5,728 nucleotides of DNA from a bacterium (GTDB taxonomy: Bacteria > 4484-113 > JALSIF01), in assembly GCA_026981635.1 (NCBI GenBank), contig JALSIF010000035.1, forward strand, positions 1 through 5,728. The letters run 5' to 3'. A program made the translations under genes and the position numbers. Positions 1 to 5,728 of this stretch are shown here, piece after piece (the stretch's first letter is position 1; each line of letters starts with the position of its first letter). The notes beneath the pieces were generated by a model. That model saw only the letters and a list, made by a program, of their open reading frames with translations. It searched no databases and had not been told where the DNA came from.

Positions 1-801
1 GCTCACCCCCACCTCGCGCCAGTTCTGGATCTCATAGGTGAAGCAGCGCAGGTTGCGCCTTGCCGCAATGGAGGAGTCAAGCTGGCGCATGGTGCCGGCG
101 GCCAGGTTTCTGGGGTTGGCGTAGAGGGGAAGTCCCTCCTCCCGCCGCCGCCGGTTCACCTCCTCAAAGTCCACCCGGTTCATGTAGACCTCTCCCCGAA
201 TCCACACGGTGACCGGCTCGGAAAGCTCTAGGGGCAGGCTGCGGATGGTCCTCACGTTGTGGGTGACATCCTCCCCCTCGTAGCCGTTGCCCCGCGTCGC
301 CCCGTAGGCCAGCCGCCCCCTCTCATAGTGGAGCACAATTGAGAGGCCGTCATACTTGAGCTCACAGACCAGCTCCAGCTCCTCCATCACCTGGTCCAGG
401 GAGGAGTAGTGGCCCCGCTCAATGAGCAGCCGCCCGATGCGCTCCAGGTGGCGGTCCACCTCCCCGAAGTCAAAGGCGTTCTCCAGGCTCAGCATGGGAT
501 AGGGGTGCTTTACGGTGGGCAGCTCATCCCTCACCTCACCCCCCACCCGCTGGGTGGGCGAGTCGGGGATGACAAGCTCCGGGTGGGCCTCCTCCAGCTC
601 CCTCAGCCTCTGGTAGAGGCGGTCATACTCCTGGTCGGAGATGACCGGGTCGTCCAGGGTGTAATAGCGGTAGTCGTGGTAGGCCACCTCGCTTACCAGC
701 TCCAGGTACTCCTCCCACAGCTTGGGGTCAACCCCCGCCGGTGGGGAGTAGCGGCTGGCGAAGCGGCGCCGGAAGTCCTCCCTGCCCAGTGTGCCTTCCA
801 C
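1..801 (-). CDS. ligA: NAD+-dependent DNA ligase, N-terminal part (runs off the left edge)
   Basis: LigA seals nicks in duplex DNA during replication and repair, using NAD+ to adenylate itself. The visible 267 residues are the N-terminal part of a protein usually about 670 long; the 3' end lies outside the window. Domain Ia (about 28-68) shows the NMN-binding pattern DYRYY...ISDQEYD, with Y46, D56, Y59 and D60 aligning to the functional residues of E. coli LigA. Next come SPTQRVG and PMLSLENAF. The adenylation motif is KYDG, with K149 as the nucleotide-accepting lysine. Then come ATRGNG, IRGE (E204) and NPRNLAAGTMRQLD (229 onward). The GTG at 801 is the only standard in-frame start between an upstream stop (814-816) and domain Ia. 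It adds about 24 residues compared with E. coli LigA and lacks a clear Shine-Dalgarno site. The gene starts 35 bp after the scaffold gene, same strand. Family assignment is essentially certain; the exact start is less so. Confidence 0.96.
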   Translation of the reverse strand, partial: MEGTLGREDFRRRFASRYSPPAGVDPKLWEEYLELVSEVAYHDYRYYTLDDPVISDQEYDRLYQRLRELEEAHPELVIPDSPTQRVGGEVRDELPTVKHPYPMLSLENAFDFGEVDRHLERIGRLLIERGHYSSLDQVMEELELVCELKYDGLSIVLHYERGRLAYGATRGNGYEGEDVTHNVRTIRSLPLELSEPVTVWIRGEVYMNRVDFEEVNRRRREEGLPLYANPRNLAAGTMRQLDSSIAARRNLRCFTYEIQNWREVGVS

Positions 802-810
802 CGGGCACCG

Positions 811-839
811 ATTCTACTCGCCCGCCCCGCTGGTGGCTA
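811..839 (-). promoter_or_regulatory. Possible promoter for ligA, placed for a leaderless transcript
   Basis: On the minus strand a TAGAAT hexamer (816-811, 5 of 6 matches to TATAAT) lies 17 nt downstream of TAGCCA (839-834, 4 of 6 matches to TTGACA). The TAGCCA begins with the scaffold gene's own stop codon. Nine bases separate TAGAAT from the GTG at 801, so initiation about 7 nt after the -10 would fall almost at the start codon. That geometry resembles the TANNNT signal of leaderless genes and would explain the missing Shine-Dalgarno site. Such hexamers also arise by chance, so this is a weak call. Confidence 0.3.
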
Positions 840-3800
840 AATGGGCCCCAGCTTTGGCCTCCCTTCGGGGCCGTTGTCGCTCTCCTTGGCCACCACTTCC
901 TCTTCCTCTTCCTTCTCTCTCCCACCTCCCCCACTCCACATCTCCCGCAGGCTGGGGGAGAGGAGGCGGTTGAGGGCCCCTTTAACACCGGTGATCTCCC
1001 GCTTAAGCTGGGCCATGGCAGCCACCGCCCGCGGGTTCTCCGGCTCCTTCTCCAGGGCAGTGGTTAAAAGCTCATAGGCGGTCTTGAAGTCCCGCTGGCG
1101 CATCCTGAGTTCAGCAAAGATGGCCAGCGCATCAGGGTCGCAAAGCCCCTTCATCCATCCACGGGCCAAAAGCTCGTCCGCCTCCCTGAGGCGCCGCTTG
1201 CGGCGAAGGATATCCACCGCCTCAACGTAGGCCGGGCCCAGCTTGGCATTGAGGTTGATGGCCTCCATGAAGCAGGCCAGCGCCCGGTCCTCCAGCCCCT
1301 TGAGCAGGTAGGCCCGGCCCAGTTGCAGGTGGATGATGGCAAAGCCCGGGTTGATCTCCAGCGCCTGCTCATACTGGTGGATGGCGTTGTCGGCGTCCCC
1401 CTCGTTGAGGTAGGAGTTGCCCCGGTAAAGAAAGCTTCTCGCTAGGGTGCCCCGTTTGGCGTGGCTTACCGCGGTGGTGGCGTAGGTCTTTACCCGCCCC
1501 ACATTGACCAGCACGGCGCTGATGGTGCCGGGGAAGCGCCGCCGCATCGCCTCACTCTGGAGAAGCTCCATCGCCCGGTTGGGATCGTCGGTGGAGGTCA
1601 TCAGCTCCCGAAGCTCGCTTACCGAAAGCCGCCCCGACAGCTCGTCGCTCACCAGCAGGAGCTGGTCGCCGTCCCGGTTGAGCTTCTTTACAAAGTCAAC
1701 CCTAAACACCTCCCCCTCGCCCAGCGCCTCCTTGGCCTCCTCCGCCAGCACCTTGCCGTTGCCCCCGATGATTAGGGTAGAGCGGAGGGCGGTCTTGTCA
1801 AAGTCGGGGTCCACCACCTCCCCCCGGTGGAGCAGCACCAGCCTCACCGGCCCCACCGTGCCCGCATAGAGGGTCCCCTCCTGAATGAGCACGAAGCCCA
1901 GTCCAGCCCGCGCCCGGTTGAGGATGCCGGCCTGGAAGGCATAGCGGTAGCACTCCTCATTCACCCGCCGGAGCACAAGCTTTAGGAACTCCTCCGGCTC
2001 CTCCCGGGAAAGCCTTACCGACTCCTCGCCCCCCAGCCGGGAGGGGTGGAGGATGAGCTCCCTGAACTTGCCGGCGGCAATCTCGGCCAGCTTCTGCCCC
2101 TGGCCCACCTGGCCACCCTCCCCGCGGGCCAGTGCCGCCACCCCGCGGGGCTTCTGGTCGGCCGAGGGCAGCCTAAGGCAGAAGGTGGCCTCGTTTCGCT
2201 CGCGGGCGTTCTTGCCCACCATGTTTAAGTCAGCAAAGTCAAAGAAGACCGGCGGGACCTCAACCTTGACCTCCCGGTGCCAGCCAAGCAGCCTTCTCAG
2301 CTCCTCCCGCAGCCGCTCGGCGCTGCCAATGCGGGTGCGGGGGTTCTTCTCCAGCAGGGCATAGAGCAGCGCCTTAGCGTCCACCGAGATGAGGGCATCC
2401 TCAATGGGCCCTCCCGGGTCGGTGTTCAGGTGGTCGTGGATGATCTCTTGCTCCAGCTTGAGGGTGAAGGGGGCATGCCCCACCAGCATCTCAAAGATGA
2501 CCACCCCCAGGGTGTAGAAGTCGCTGGCCGGGAGCTGGGGCTTGCCCTGGGCCAGTTCCGGATTGAAGTACTCTGCAGGGGTCTCATTCAGGTTGCCGTG
2601 CTCCACCAGGAAGCGGGAGATGAAAAGGTCGGCCAGCTTCACCTCGCTGAGATCGGGACTGAGGAAGATGTTGGTGGGCTTGAGCCCCCCGTAGGCCTCG
2701 CCGATCTCGCTGTGGATCCAGTCCAGCGTCTCGTTGATGGAGTAGGCGATGGTAAGCACGTCCCTGAGAGGGAGCTTGCTGCGGCGGATCAGCACATCCT
2801 CCAGGTTCTGCCCCCCGTGCTCATAGACCAGGTAGCCGTGCTCAAAGTGGACCCCCACGTCGTAGACCTTGAGCAGGCCGGGGTGATCCAGATTGGGCAG
2901 GGAGCGAAGCCTAGTCTTAAACAGGGGGACCAGCTCGGGATGGTCACGAAGGCCTACCACCTTGACGATGACCGGCTCACCGCTCCTCACATCGCGCCCC
3001 TCGTAGACCCGAAAGACCGAGGAGCCCTTGAGCTCCTCCCCCAGTCGGTAGCGGCCCCCTAGGTGGGTGGAGAAGATGAAGGCCTCAAAGGCGTGACGGG
3101 CCTCGTCCCCACCGGAGAGTTCCAGGAACACATCCCGCGCCACCTCAAAGCTGCGGTAGCGCTGGCTGGGGTCGGGGGTGGTGAGCTTGTAGATGGCCTC
3201 CCTGAGGGGCAGGGGCAGGTCGGGAATGGCGCTCAGGTAGCGGTGGTAGGCCTCTGCCTCCAGCTCTCCGATCTCCCCCCGCACCTCCTCCACCGGTCTT
3301 CCCACCACCAGCGAAAGCATGATGATGCCCAGGGCATAGAGGTCAAGCAGATGCTTGGGATAGGCCACATAGTCATCGCACAGCGGGTCAAGGCAGGGAT
3401 CGGGGGTGGCCTCCTCCATGCCCGCCCGCCGAAACTCGTCCAGCAGCTTGAAATGGCTGAGTCTCACATGCCCCCGGTCCAGGTCTAGGTGGATGAAGTC
3501 GGGGTGCAGGTTGCCGTGATACTCCACTCCCTTGCTCTCGGCAAAAAGCAGCCCCTCAAGCACCTGCAGCCCAATGGTAAGCACATCCTTGGGGCTGAGA
3601 CCGGCGCTGATGTCAAGCAGGGAGAGGCGGCTCCCCTTGGGCTCAAAGACCAGGTAGGCCCGCCCCTTGAGCCGGCCAAAGGCCAGCGGCCGAAGCAGGC
3701 TGGGGTGCTCAATCTGCCCCAGGATGATGCTAGTGCGGCGGAGTTCCTCCCCCCCCTGGGGGGTGAGCACCTCCCGGATGAGGTGAAGCTCCCGCGGACT

Positions 3801-3899
3801 GCCGCTCTCTTCATCTACCCCCTGGTAGCGGTCAAAGTAGCGGTGTCGCTCGGCGAGTTCGGTGAAAACTGCACCCCCAACACTGAGCCTCTCACTCAT
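837..3899 (-). CDS. Tandem pseudokinase / PP2C-like pseudophosphatase / TPR scaffold protein
   Basis: A 1020-residue protein, no apparent signal peptide or membrane segment, so probably cytosolic. Domain 1 (about 20-265) has a kinase fold without catalytic residues: beta-3 Lys is R42, HRD is H128-G129-N130, the loop Lys is H132, the loop Asn is F135 and DFG is H149-F150-K151. Domain 2 (about 282-540) keeps K313, GLKPTN (K407, N410), D424 and the helix-F SDFYTLGVVIFEML. It lacks the HRD Asp (Y403-G404-G405) and alpha-C Glu (R330), has DLF for DFG, and a poor glycine loop. Domain 3 (about 550-802) follows the PP2C pattern, but NNED is RNEA, ADGMGG is ARGEGG, GDS is GPV and PDN is PGT; only SDG (S751-D752-E753) keeps its Asp. 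TPR-like repeats span about 818-960, first one clearest. The tail has GGGG (990-993) and five glutamates. Inferred role: a binding or sensing platform, partners unknown. Start: ATG with a good ribosome site. Homology on both sides argues against frameshifts. Residual kinase activity by an atypical mechanism is possible. Confidence 0.9.
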   Translation of the reverse strand: MSERLSVGGAVFTELAERHRYFDRYQGVDEESGSPRELHLIREVLTPQGGEELRRTSIILGQIEHPSLLRPLAFGRLKGRAYLVFEPKGSRLSLLDISAGLSPKDVLTIGLQVLEGLLFAESKGVEYHGNLHPDFIHLDLDRGHVRLSHFKLLDEFRRAGMEEATPDPCLDPLCDDYVAYPKHLLDLYALGIIMLSLVVGRPVEEVRGEIGELEAEAYHRYLSAIPDLPLPLREAIYKLTTPDPSQRYRSFEVARDVFLELSGGDEARHAFEAFIFSTHLGGRYRLGEELKGSSVFRVYEGRDVRSGEPVIVKVVGLRDHPELVPLFKTRLRSLPNLDHPGLLKVYDVGVHFEHGYLVYEHGGQNLEDVLIRRSKLPLRDVLTIAYSINETLDWIHSEIGEAYGGLKPTNIFLSPDLSEVKLADLFISRFLVEHGNLNETPAEYFNPELAQGKPQLPASDFYTLGVVIFEMLVGHAPFTLKLEQEIIHDHLNTDPGGPIEDALISVDAKALLYALLEKNPRTRIGSAERLREELRRLLGWHREVKVEVPPVFFDFADLNMVGKNARERNEATFCLRLPSADQKPRGVAALARGEGGQVGQGQKLAEIAAGKFRELILHPSRLGGEESVRLSREEPEEFLKLVLRRVNEECYRYAFQAGILNRARAGLGFVLIQEGTLYAGTVGPVRLVLLHRGEVVDPDFDKTALRSTLIIGGNGKVLAEEAKEALGEGEVFRVDFVKKLNRDGDQLLLVSDELSGRLSVSELRELMTSTDDPNRAMELLQSEAMRRRFPGTISAVLVNVGRVKTYATTAVSHAKRGTLARSFLYRGNSYLNEGDADNAIHQYEQALEINPGFAIIHLQLGRAYLLKGLEDRALACFMEAINLNAKLGPAYVEAVDILRRKRRLREADELLARGWMKGLCDPDALAIFAELRMRQRDFKTAYELLTTALEKEPENPRAVAAMAQLKREITGVKGALNRLLSPSLREMWSGGGGREKEEEEEVVAKESDNGPEGRPKLGPI
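3751..3763. repeat. C6-T-G6 inverted repeat next to an 8-base homopolymer run
   Basis: A perfect C6/G6 dyad with a one-base centre lies inside the first pseudokinase domain, around residues 46-50 (TPQGG). The C run on the plus strand is eight long (3749-3756), which is G8 in the mRNA. The reading frame agrees with the kinase fold on both sides, so no frameshift is visible here. Such a run is prone to polymerase slippage and sequencing error. Confidence 0.75.
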
Positions 3900-3905
3900 T
3901 GGGCT

Positions 3906-3913
3906 CTCCCTCT
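3906..3913 (-). promoter_or_regulatory. Ribosome binding site of the scaffold gene
   Basis: The minus strand reads AGAGGGAG, ending 6 nt before the ATG at 3899. This purine-rich Shine-Dalgarno match at normal spacing supports the chosen start. It overlaps the right half of the palindrome at 3910-3921. Confidence 0.65.
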
Positions 3914-3921
3914 AATTAGAG
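3910..3921. repeat. 12-bp perfect palindrome in the leader of the scaffold gene
   Basis: CTCTAATTAGAG is fully self-complementary with no spacer. It lies just upstream of, and partly across, the ribosome binding site. It could be a dimeric-repressor operator or chance; no second copy is visible nearby. Confidence 0.55.
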
Positions 3922-3957
3922 ATTTATTCCACCACCGAACTCTTCCCCCGCGGCAGA

Positions 3958-3996
3958 ATTCTACCCGCGATTTAGGGCTAAAAAGTTAGCTCTCAA
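3958..3996 (-). promoter_or_regulatory. Possible promoter region of the scaffold gene
   Basis: The 101-bp gap before the scaffold gene is the most AT-rich part of the window. On the minus strand it holds a -10-like TAGAAT (3963-3958) and a TTGAGA (3996-3991), but these are 27 nt apart, too far to pair. Near 17 nt upstream of TAGAAT there is only ACTTTT. TTGAGA could pair at 16 nt with TAAATC (3974-3969), which is also weak. A promoter here is plausible from context, but no convincing -35/-10 pair is visible. Confidence 0.3.
3971..3990. repeat. Two overlapping short dyads between the protease and scaffold genes
   Basis: TTTAG-GG-CTAAA (3971-3982) overlaps GCTAA-AAAG-TTAGC (3977-3990). The second could form a 5-bp stem with a 4-nt loop in RNA from the protease gene, whose stop ends at 4001. 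It is AT-rich and no T-run follows on the minus strand, so it is a poor intrinsic terminator. The shared arm would let the two dyads exclude each other. A protein-binding site or chance are the alternatives. Confidence 0.4.
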
Positions 3997-4000
3997 ATAA

Positions 4001-4879
4001 CTAATTTCCAACATGCCTTCCCAACTTCCTCTGCCACACCAGCCAGGCGATCATCCCCAGCCCCACCATAGAGGCCCCCATCCCTCCCTCAAGTCCCATG
4101 GGGGAGAGGGAAATGAGCTTCGGTTCCCCCACCACCACCGCCACCGGGTGCCAGGGAAGGCCACTGGGGAAACCGCTAAGCCTCATCCCCAAAAGGACGT
4201 GGGCTAGGTTCCAGGCGAAGTGGAACCCGGCCGGAAAGTAGATGCCTCCAAAGGTGCGGTAGGCCAGGGCAAGGGCGAGGGCGATGAGAAATACGTTGGC
4301 CAGAAAGAGGGGCTCCGAACGAGCACCGGGGTTGCCCAGGTGGACGGCGGAGAAGAGCAGGGAACTTGCCACCCCCCAAAAGCCCCAACTTGCTGCCCAG
4401 AGTGCCGGCCTGAGCCCCTCACCCCCTACCAGCCGGAGGAAGAGCTCTCCCAGCCGGATGGTCCCCATGGCGGGGACAGCAAACAGGATGGTGCGAAAGA
4501 GGAGCTCCTCAAACAGGCTCTGCTCGGCAATAAACAGCCCCACCGCCCATAGGGGCCCAATGAGCACCAACGAATTTCCCAGGTTGGTCCCCGACCCAAT
4601 CTCCAGGCCAGGATAGATATCCTTCCAGCTCGCTCCCAGGATCAGACTGGTTTCCCGGGTGACAAGTCCCACCAGGACCAGAAACAGCACCCCCCCAAAA
4701 CCCCATCCCAGGCCGGCCAGAAACCGCCGGGGGGTGTGATCATCGGGGATAAGACCCGACTCTTGGAATCGTCCCAGGAAGAGGGGCACCACCAGAAAGA
4801 TGGTGAATGCCCCGCTAATGAGGAGTAGAAAGGCCCAGCGCAGGATCAGGGGCCGGATGAGTTCAACGGTAGGCTCCAC
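4001..4879 (-). CDS. CPBP family intramembrane glutamic protease (CAAX/Rce1-like)
   Basis: A 292-residue polytopic membrane protein with the three CPBP signatures inside predicted helices: EELLFR (E124, E125, R129), FSAVH (F176, H180) and HFAWN (H220, N224). In this family, which includes Rce1, these residues form the glutamate-based active site; all are present, so the enzyme should be active. Hydrophobic stretches near 13-35, 55-77, 103-122, 159-181, 190-208, 213-231 and 266-283 suggest seven or eight helices. The substrate cannot be told from sequence: bacterial members act in prenyl-protein processing, bacteriocin production or immunity, or other roles. The start is GTG, the base after the glycosyltransferase stop (TAGGTG), with AGGAGG inside the upstream gene at 8-nt spacing, so translation is probably coupled. 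A 101-bp gap with no strong terminator separates it from the scaffold gene. Confidence 0.9.
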   Translation of the reverse strand: MEPTVELIRPLILRWAFLLLISGAFTIFLVVPLFLGRFQESGLIPDDHTPRRFLAGLGWGFGGVLFLVLVGLVTRETSLILGASWKDIYPGLEIGSGTNLGNSLVLIGPLWAVGLFIAEQSLFEELLFRTILFAVPAMGTIRLGELFLRLVGGEGLRPALWAASWGFWGVASSLLFSAVHLGNPGARSEPLFLANVFLIALALALAYRTFGGIYFPAGFHFAWNLAHVLLGMRLSGFPSGLPWHPVAVVVGEPKLISLSPMGLEGGMGASMVGLGMIAWLVWQRKLGRHVGN

Positions 4880-5728
4880 CTACCCCTCCTCCTGCAGCAG
4901 ACGAAGGATTCCCTTGGCCGTCTGGGACCAGGTGAAGGCCAGCGCCCGCTCCCTCACCCGCCGGCCCTCCTCCCGCAGTACCTCCCCCAGGTCGGCCAGC
5001 TCCCGCCACCTTTCCACCATCAGGTGCTCCTCCGGCTCCACCAGAAAGCGGGTCACATTTTCCCGGTGGGCGCCGATCTCATAGGCCAGTGCCGGGGTCT
5101 CCTGATAGCCCGCCTCCAGGATGGGCAGATTGAACCCTTCCCAGCGCGACATGGTCACATAGAGATCGGCCCGCCGGTAGAGGGCGGCAAGCTCCGCCGG
5201 GGTGGGGTTAGCCACCACCACCGCCCCCTCACTCCAGCCCCTGAGCTCCTCCTGGCTCTCCACCCTACCCGCCAGAACCAGCCGGGTACGGGGGTGGGTC
5301 TTTCTCACCTGGCGGTAGGCCCCCACCAGCTCCCCAAGCCCCTTGTAGGGGTGGTGGTGGGGACTGAGCCTAGCCACCGAAAGGCAGACAAAGGCATCCT
5401 CCCCCAGCTCCCTAACCTGCTCGGGGAGCTCCCCGTTGCTGGAAATGGGCAGGTGGTCGCCCCCCAGGTAGATCTCCAGCGCCCCCCAGCGGGCCTTCTC
5501 CGGCAGTGTCCCCCTGAGAAAGCGGGAGATGGTGACCACCCTATCCACTGCCAAAACCTGTCCAGCCAGGGCGCGCCTCAGCCACCACCAGTTCGCCTTC
5601 CCCCCTAGGGAGAAACCCGCCGAAGGGGGGAGGCCAAACTCCCACCACAGGGTGCGTGGCCTCCCTCCCACCCTCTCCTCATAGAGGATGGGGGCGAGGG
5701 AGTAGAAAGGAAAACTAGCCAGCACCAA
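4880..5728 (-). CDS. GT4-type glycosyltransferase, C-terminal part (5' end outside the window)
   Basis: The 282 visible residues cover the end of the N-terminal lobe and the whole C-terminal Rossmann lobe of a GT-B glycosyltransferase (Glycos_transf_1 type, probably GT4). Landmarks, numbered from the window edge: DRVVTISRFLRGTL (62-75) at the lobe junction; SVARLSPHHHPYKG (117-130) with the donor-phosphate-binding pair R120 and K129; LVLAGR (150-155); ALYRRADLYVTMSRWEGFNLPILE (182-205) with the retaining EX7E motif, E197 and E205. By family it would move a sugar from an NDP-sugar to an acceptor, in glycolipid, polysaccharide or protein glycosylation; donor and acceptor are unknown. The TTG at the edge is probably internal, because the sequence there (VLASFPFYSLAPILYEE) reads like the middle of the N-terminal lobe and about 80-120 family residues are missing. 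The downstream protease start abuts its stop. Confidence 0.92.
   Translation of the reverse strand: MVLASFPFYSLAPILYEERVGGRPRTLWWEFGLPPSAGFSLGGKANWWWLRRALAGQVLAVDRVVTISRFLRGTLPEKARWGALEIYLGGDHLPISSNGELPEQVRELGEDAFVCLSVARLSPHHHPYKGLGELVGAYRQVRKTHPRTRLVLAGRVESQEELRGWSEGAVVVANPTPAELAALYRRADLYVTMSRWEGFNLPILEAGYQETPALAYEIGAHRENVTRFLVEPEEHLMVERWRELADLGEVLREEGRRVRERALAFTWSQTAKGILRLLQEEG
4888..4893 (-). promoter_or_regulatory. Ribosome binding site for the protease gene, inside the glycosyltransferase 3' end
   Basis: The minus strand reads AGGAGG, a full match to the anti-Shine-Dalgarno core, 8 nt before the GTG at 4879. It is continuous with a second AGGAGG register (4890-4885). It lies in codons for the terminal QEEG of the glycosyltransferase, so ribosomes ending there can restart at once. 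This fixes GTG as the protease start. Confidence 0.75.

Noticed and set aside
789-799. CTG at 789 preceded by GGAAGG as an alternative ligA start
   Set aside because: CTG is a very rare start and the spacing is short; the GTG at 801 is in frame and adequate.
409-840. 143-codon plus-strand open frame over the ligase start
   Set aside because: It lies antisense to well-conserved LigA domain Ia and adenylation sequence, and its product matches nothing I recognise.
837-3899. Annotation as an active Ser/Thr protein kinase
   Set aside because: Both kinase domains lack the HRD aspartate and domain 1 also lacks the beta-3 lysine and DFG aspartate, so active-kinase annotation is not supported.
2277-3989. 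Three consecutive plus-strand open frames (261, 141 and 166 codons) opposite the scaffold gene
   Set aside because: They share one frame antisense to a gene with clear kinase-fold homology, lack recognisable domains and look like GC-driven antisense openness.
3976-3990. Intrinsic terminator after the protease gene
   Set aside because: The stem is only about 5 bp and AT-rich, with no T-run after it on the minus strand.
5024-5608. 194-codon plus-strand open frame
   Set aside because: It is antisense to the conserved GT-B C-terminal lobe; the glycosyltransferase frame explains the codon pattern.
5726-5728. TTG at the right edge as the true glycosyltransferase start
   Set aside because: The sequence begins mid-lobe and the N-terminal acceptor-binding part is missing, so the start lies outside the window.

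Overview
The window is bacterial. Its left edge encodes the N-terminal part of an NAD+-dependent DNA ligase, a bacterial hallmark. The DNA is GC-rich. The proteins are rich in Glu, Arg and Leu, with frequent AGG arginine and GAG glutamate codons, which would fit a thermophilic or uncultivated high-GC lineage. I cannot name a genus from the sequence.

All four genes lie on the minus strand, so transcription runs from high to low coordinates and coding is nearly continuous. In transcription order: (1) the 3' part of a GT4-type glycosyltransferase, entering from the right edge; (2) a CPBP-family (CAAX/Rce1-like) membrane protease whose GTG start directly abuts the glycosyltransferase stop; (3) a gap of about 100 bp holding short dyads and a possible promoter; (4) a 1020-residue protein with two kinase-fold domains, a PP2C-fold domain, TPR-like repeats and an acidic tail; (5) after a 35-bp gap, ligA, which leaves the window at the left edge.

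The most notable object is the 1020-residue protein. Its first kinase-like domain has lost every catalytic landmark residue I could align. The second keeps the nucleotide-contacting residues (K313, K407, N410, D424) but lacks the HRD aspartate and the alpha-C glutamate. The PP2C-like domain keeps only one of its usual metal-binding aspartates. By sequence it is therefore a pseudokinase-pseudokinase-pseudophosphatase-TPR scaffold, probably a binding or sensing platform rather than an active enzyme. No transmembrane segment is apparent, so it should be cytosolic.

The glycosyltransferase and protease look like a translationally coupled pair linked to the cell envelope. The scaffold and ligA may form a second transcription unit, although ligA also has a possible promoter of its own placed as for a leaderless mRNA. 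I see no RNA genes, mobile elements, CRISPR arrays or attachment sites.
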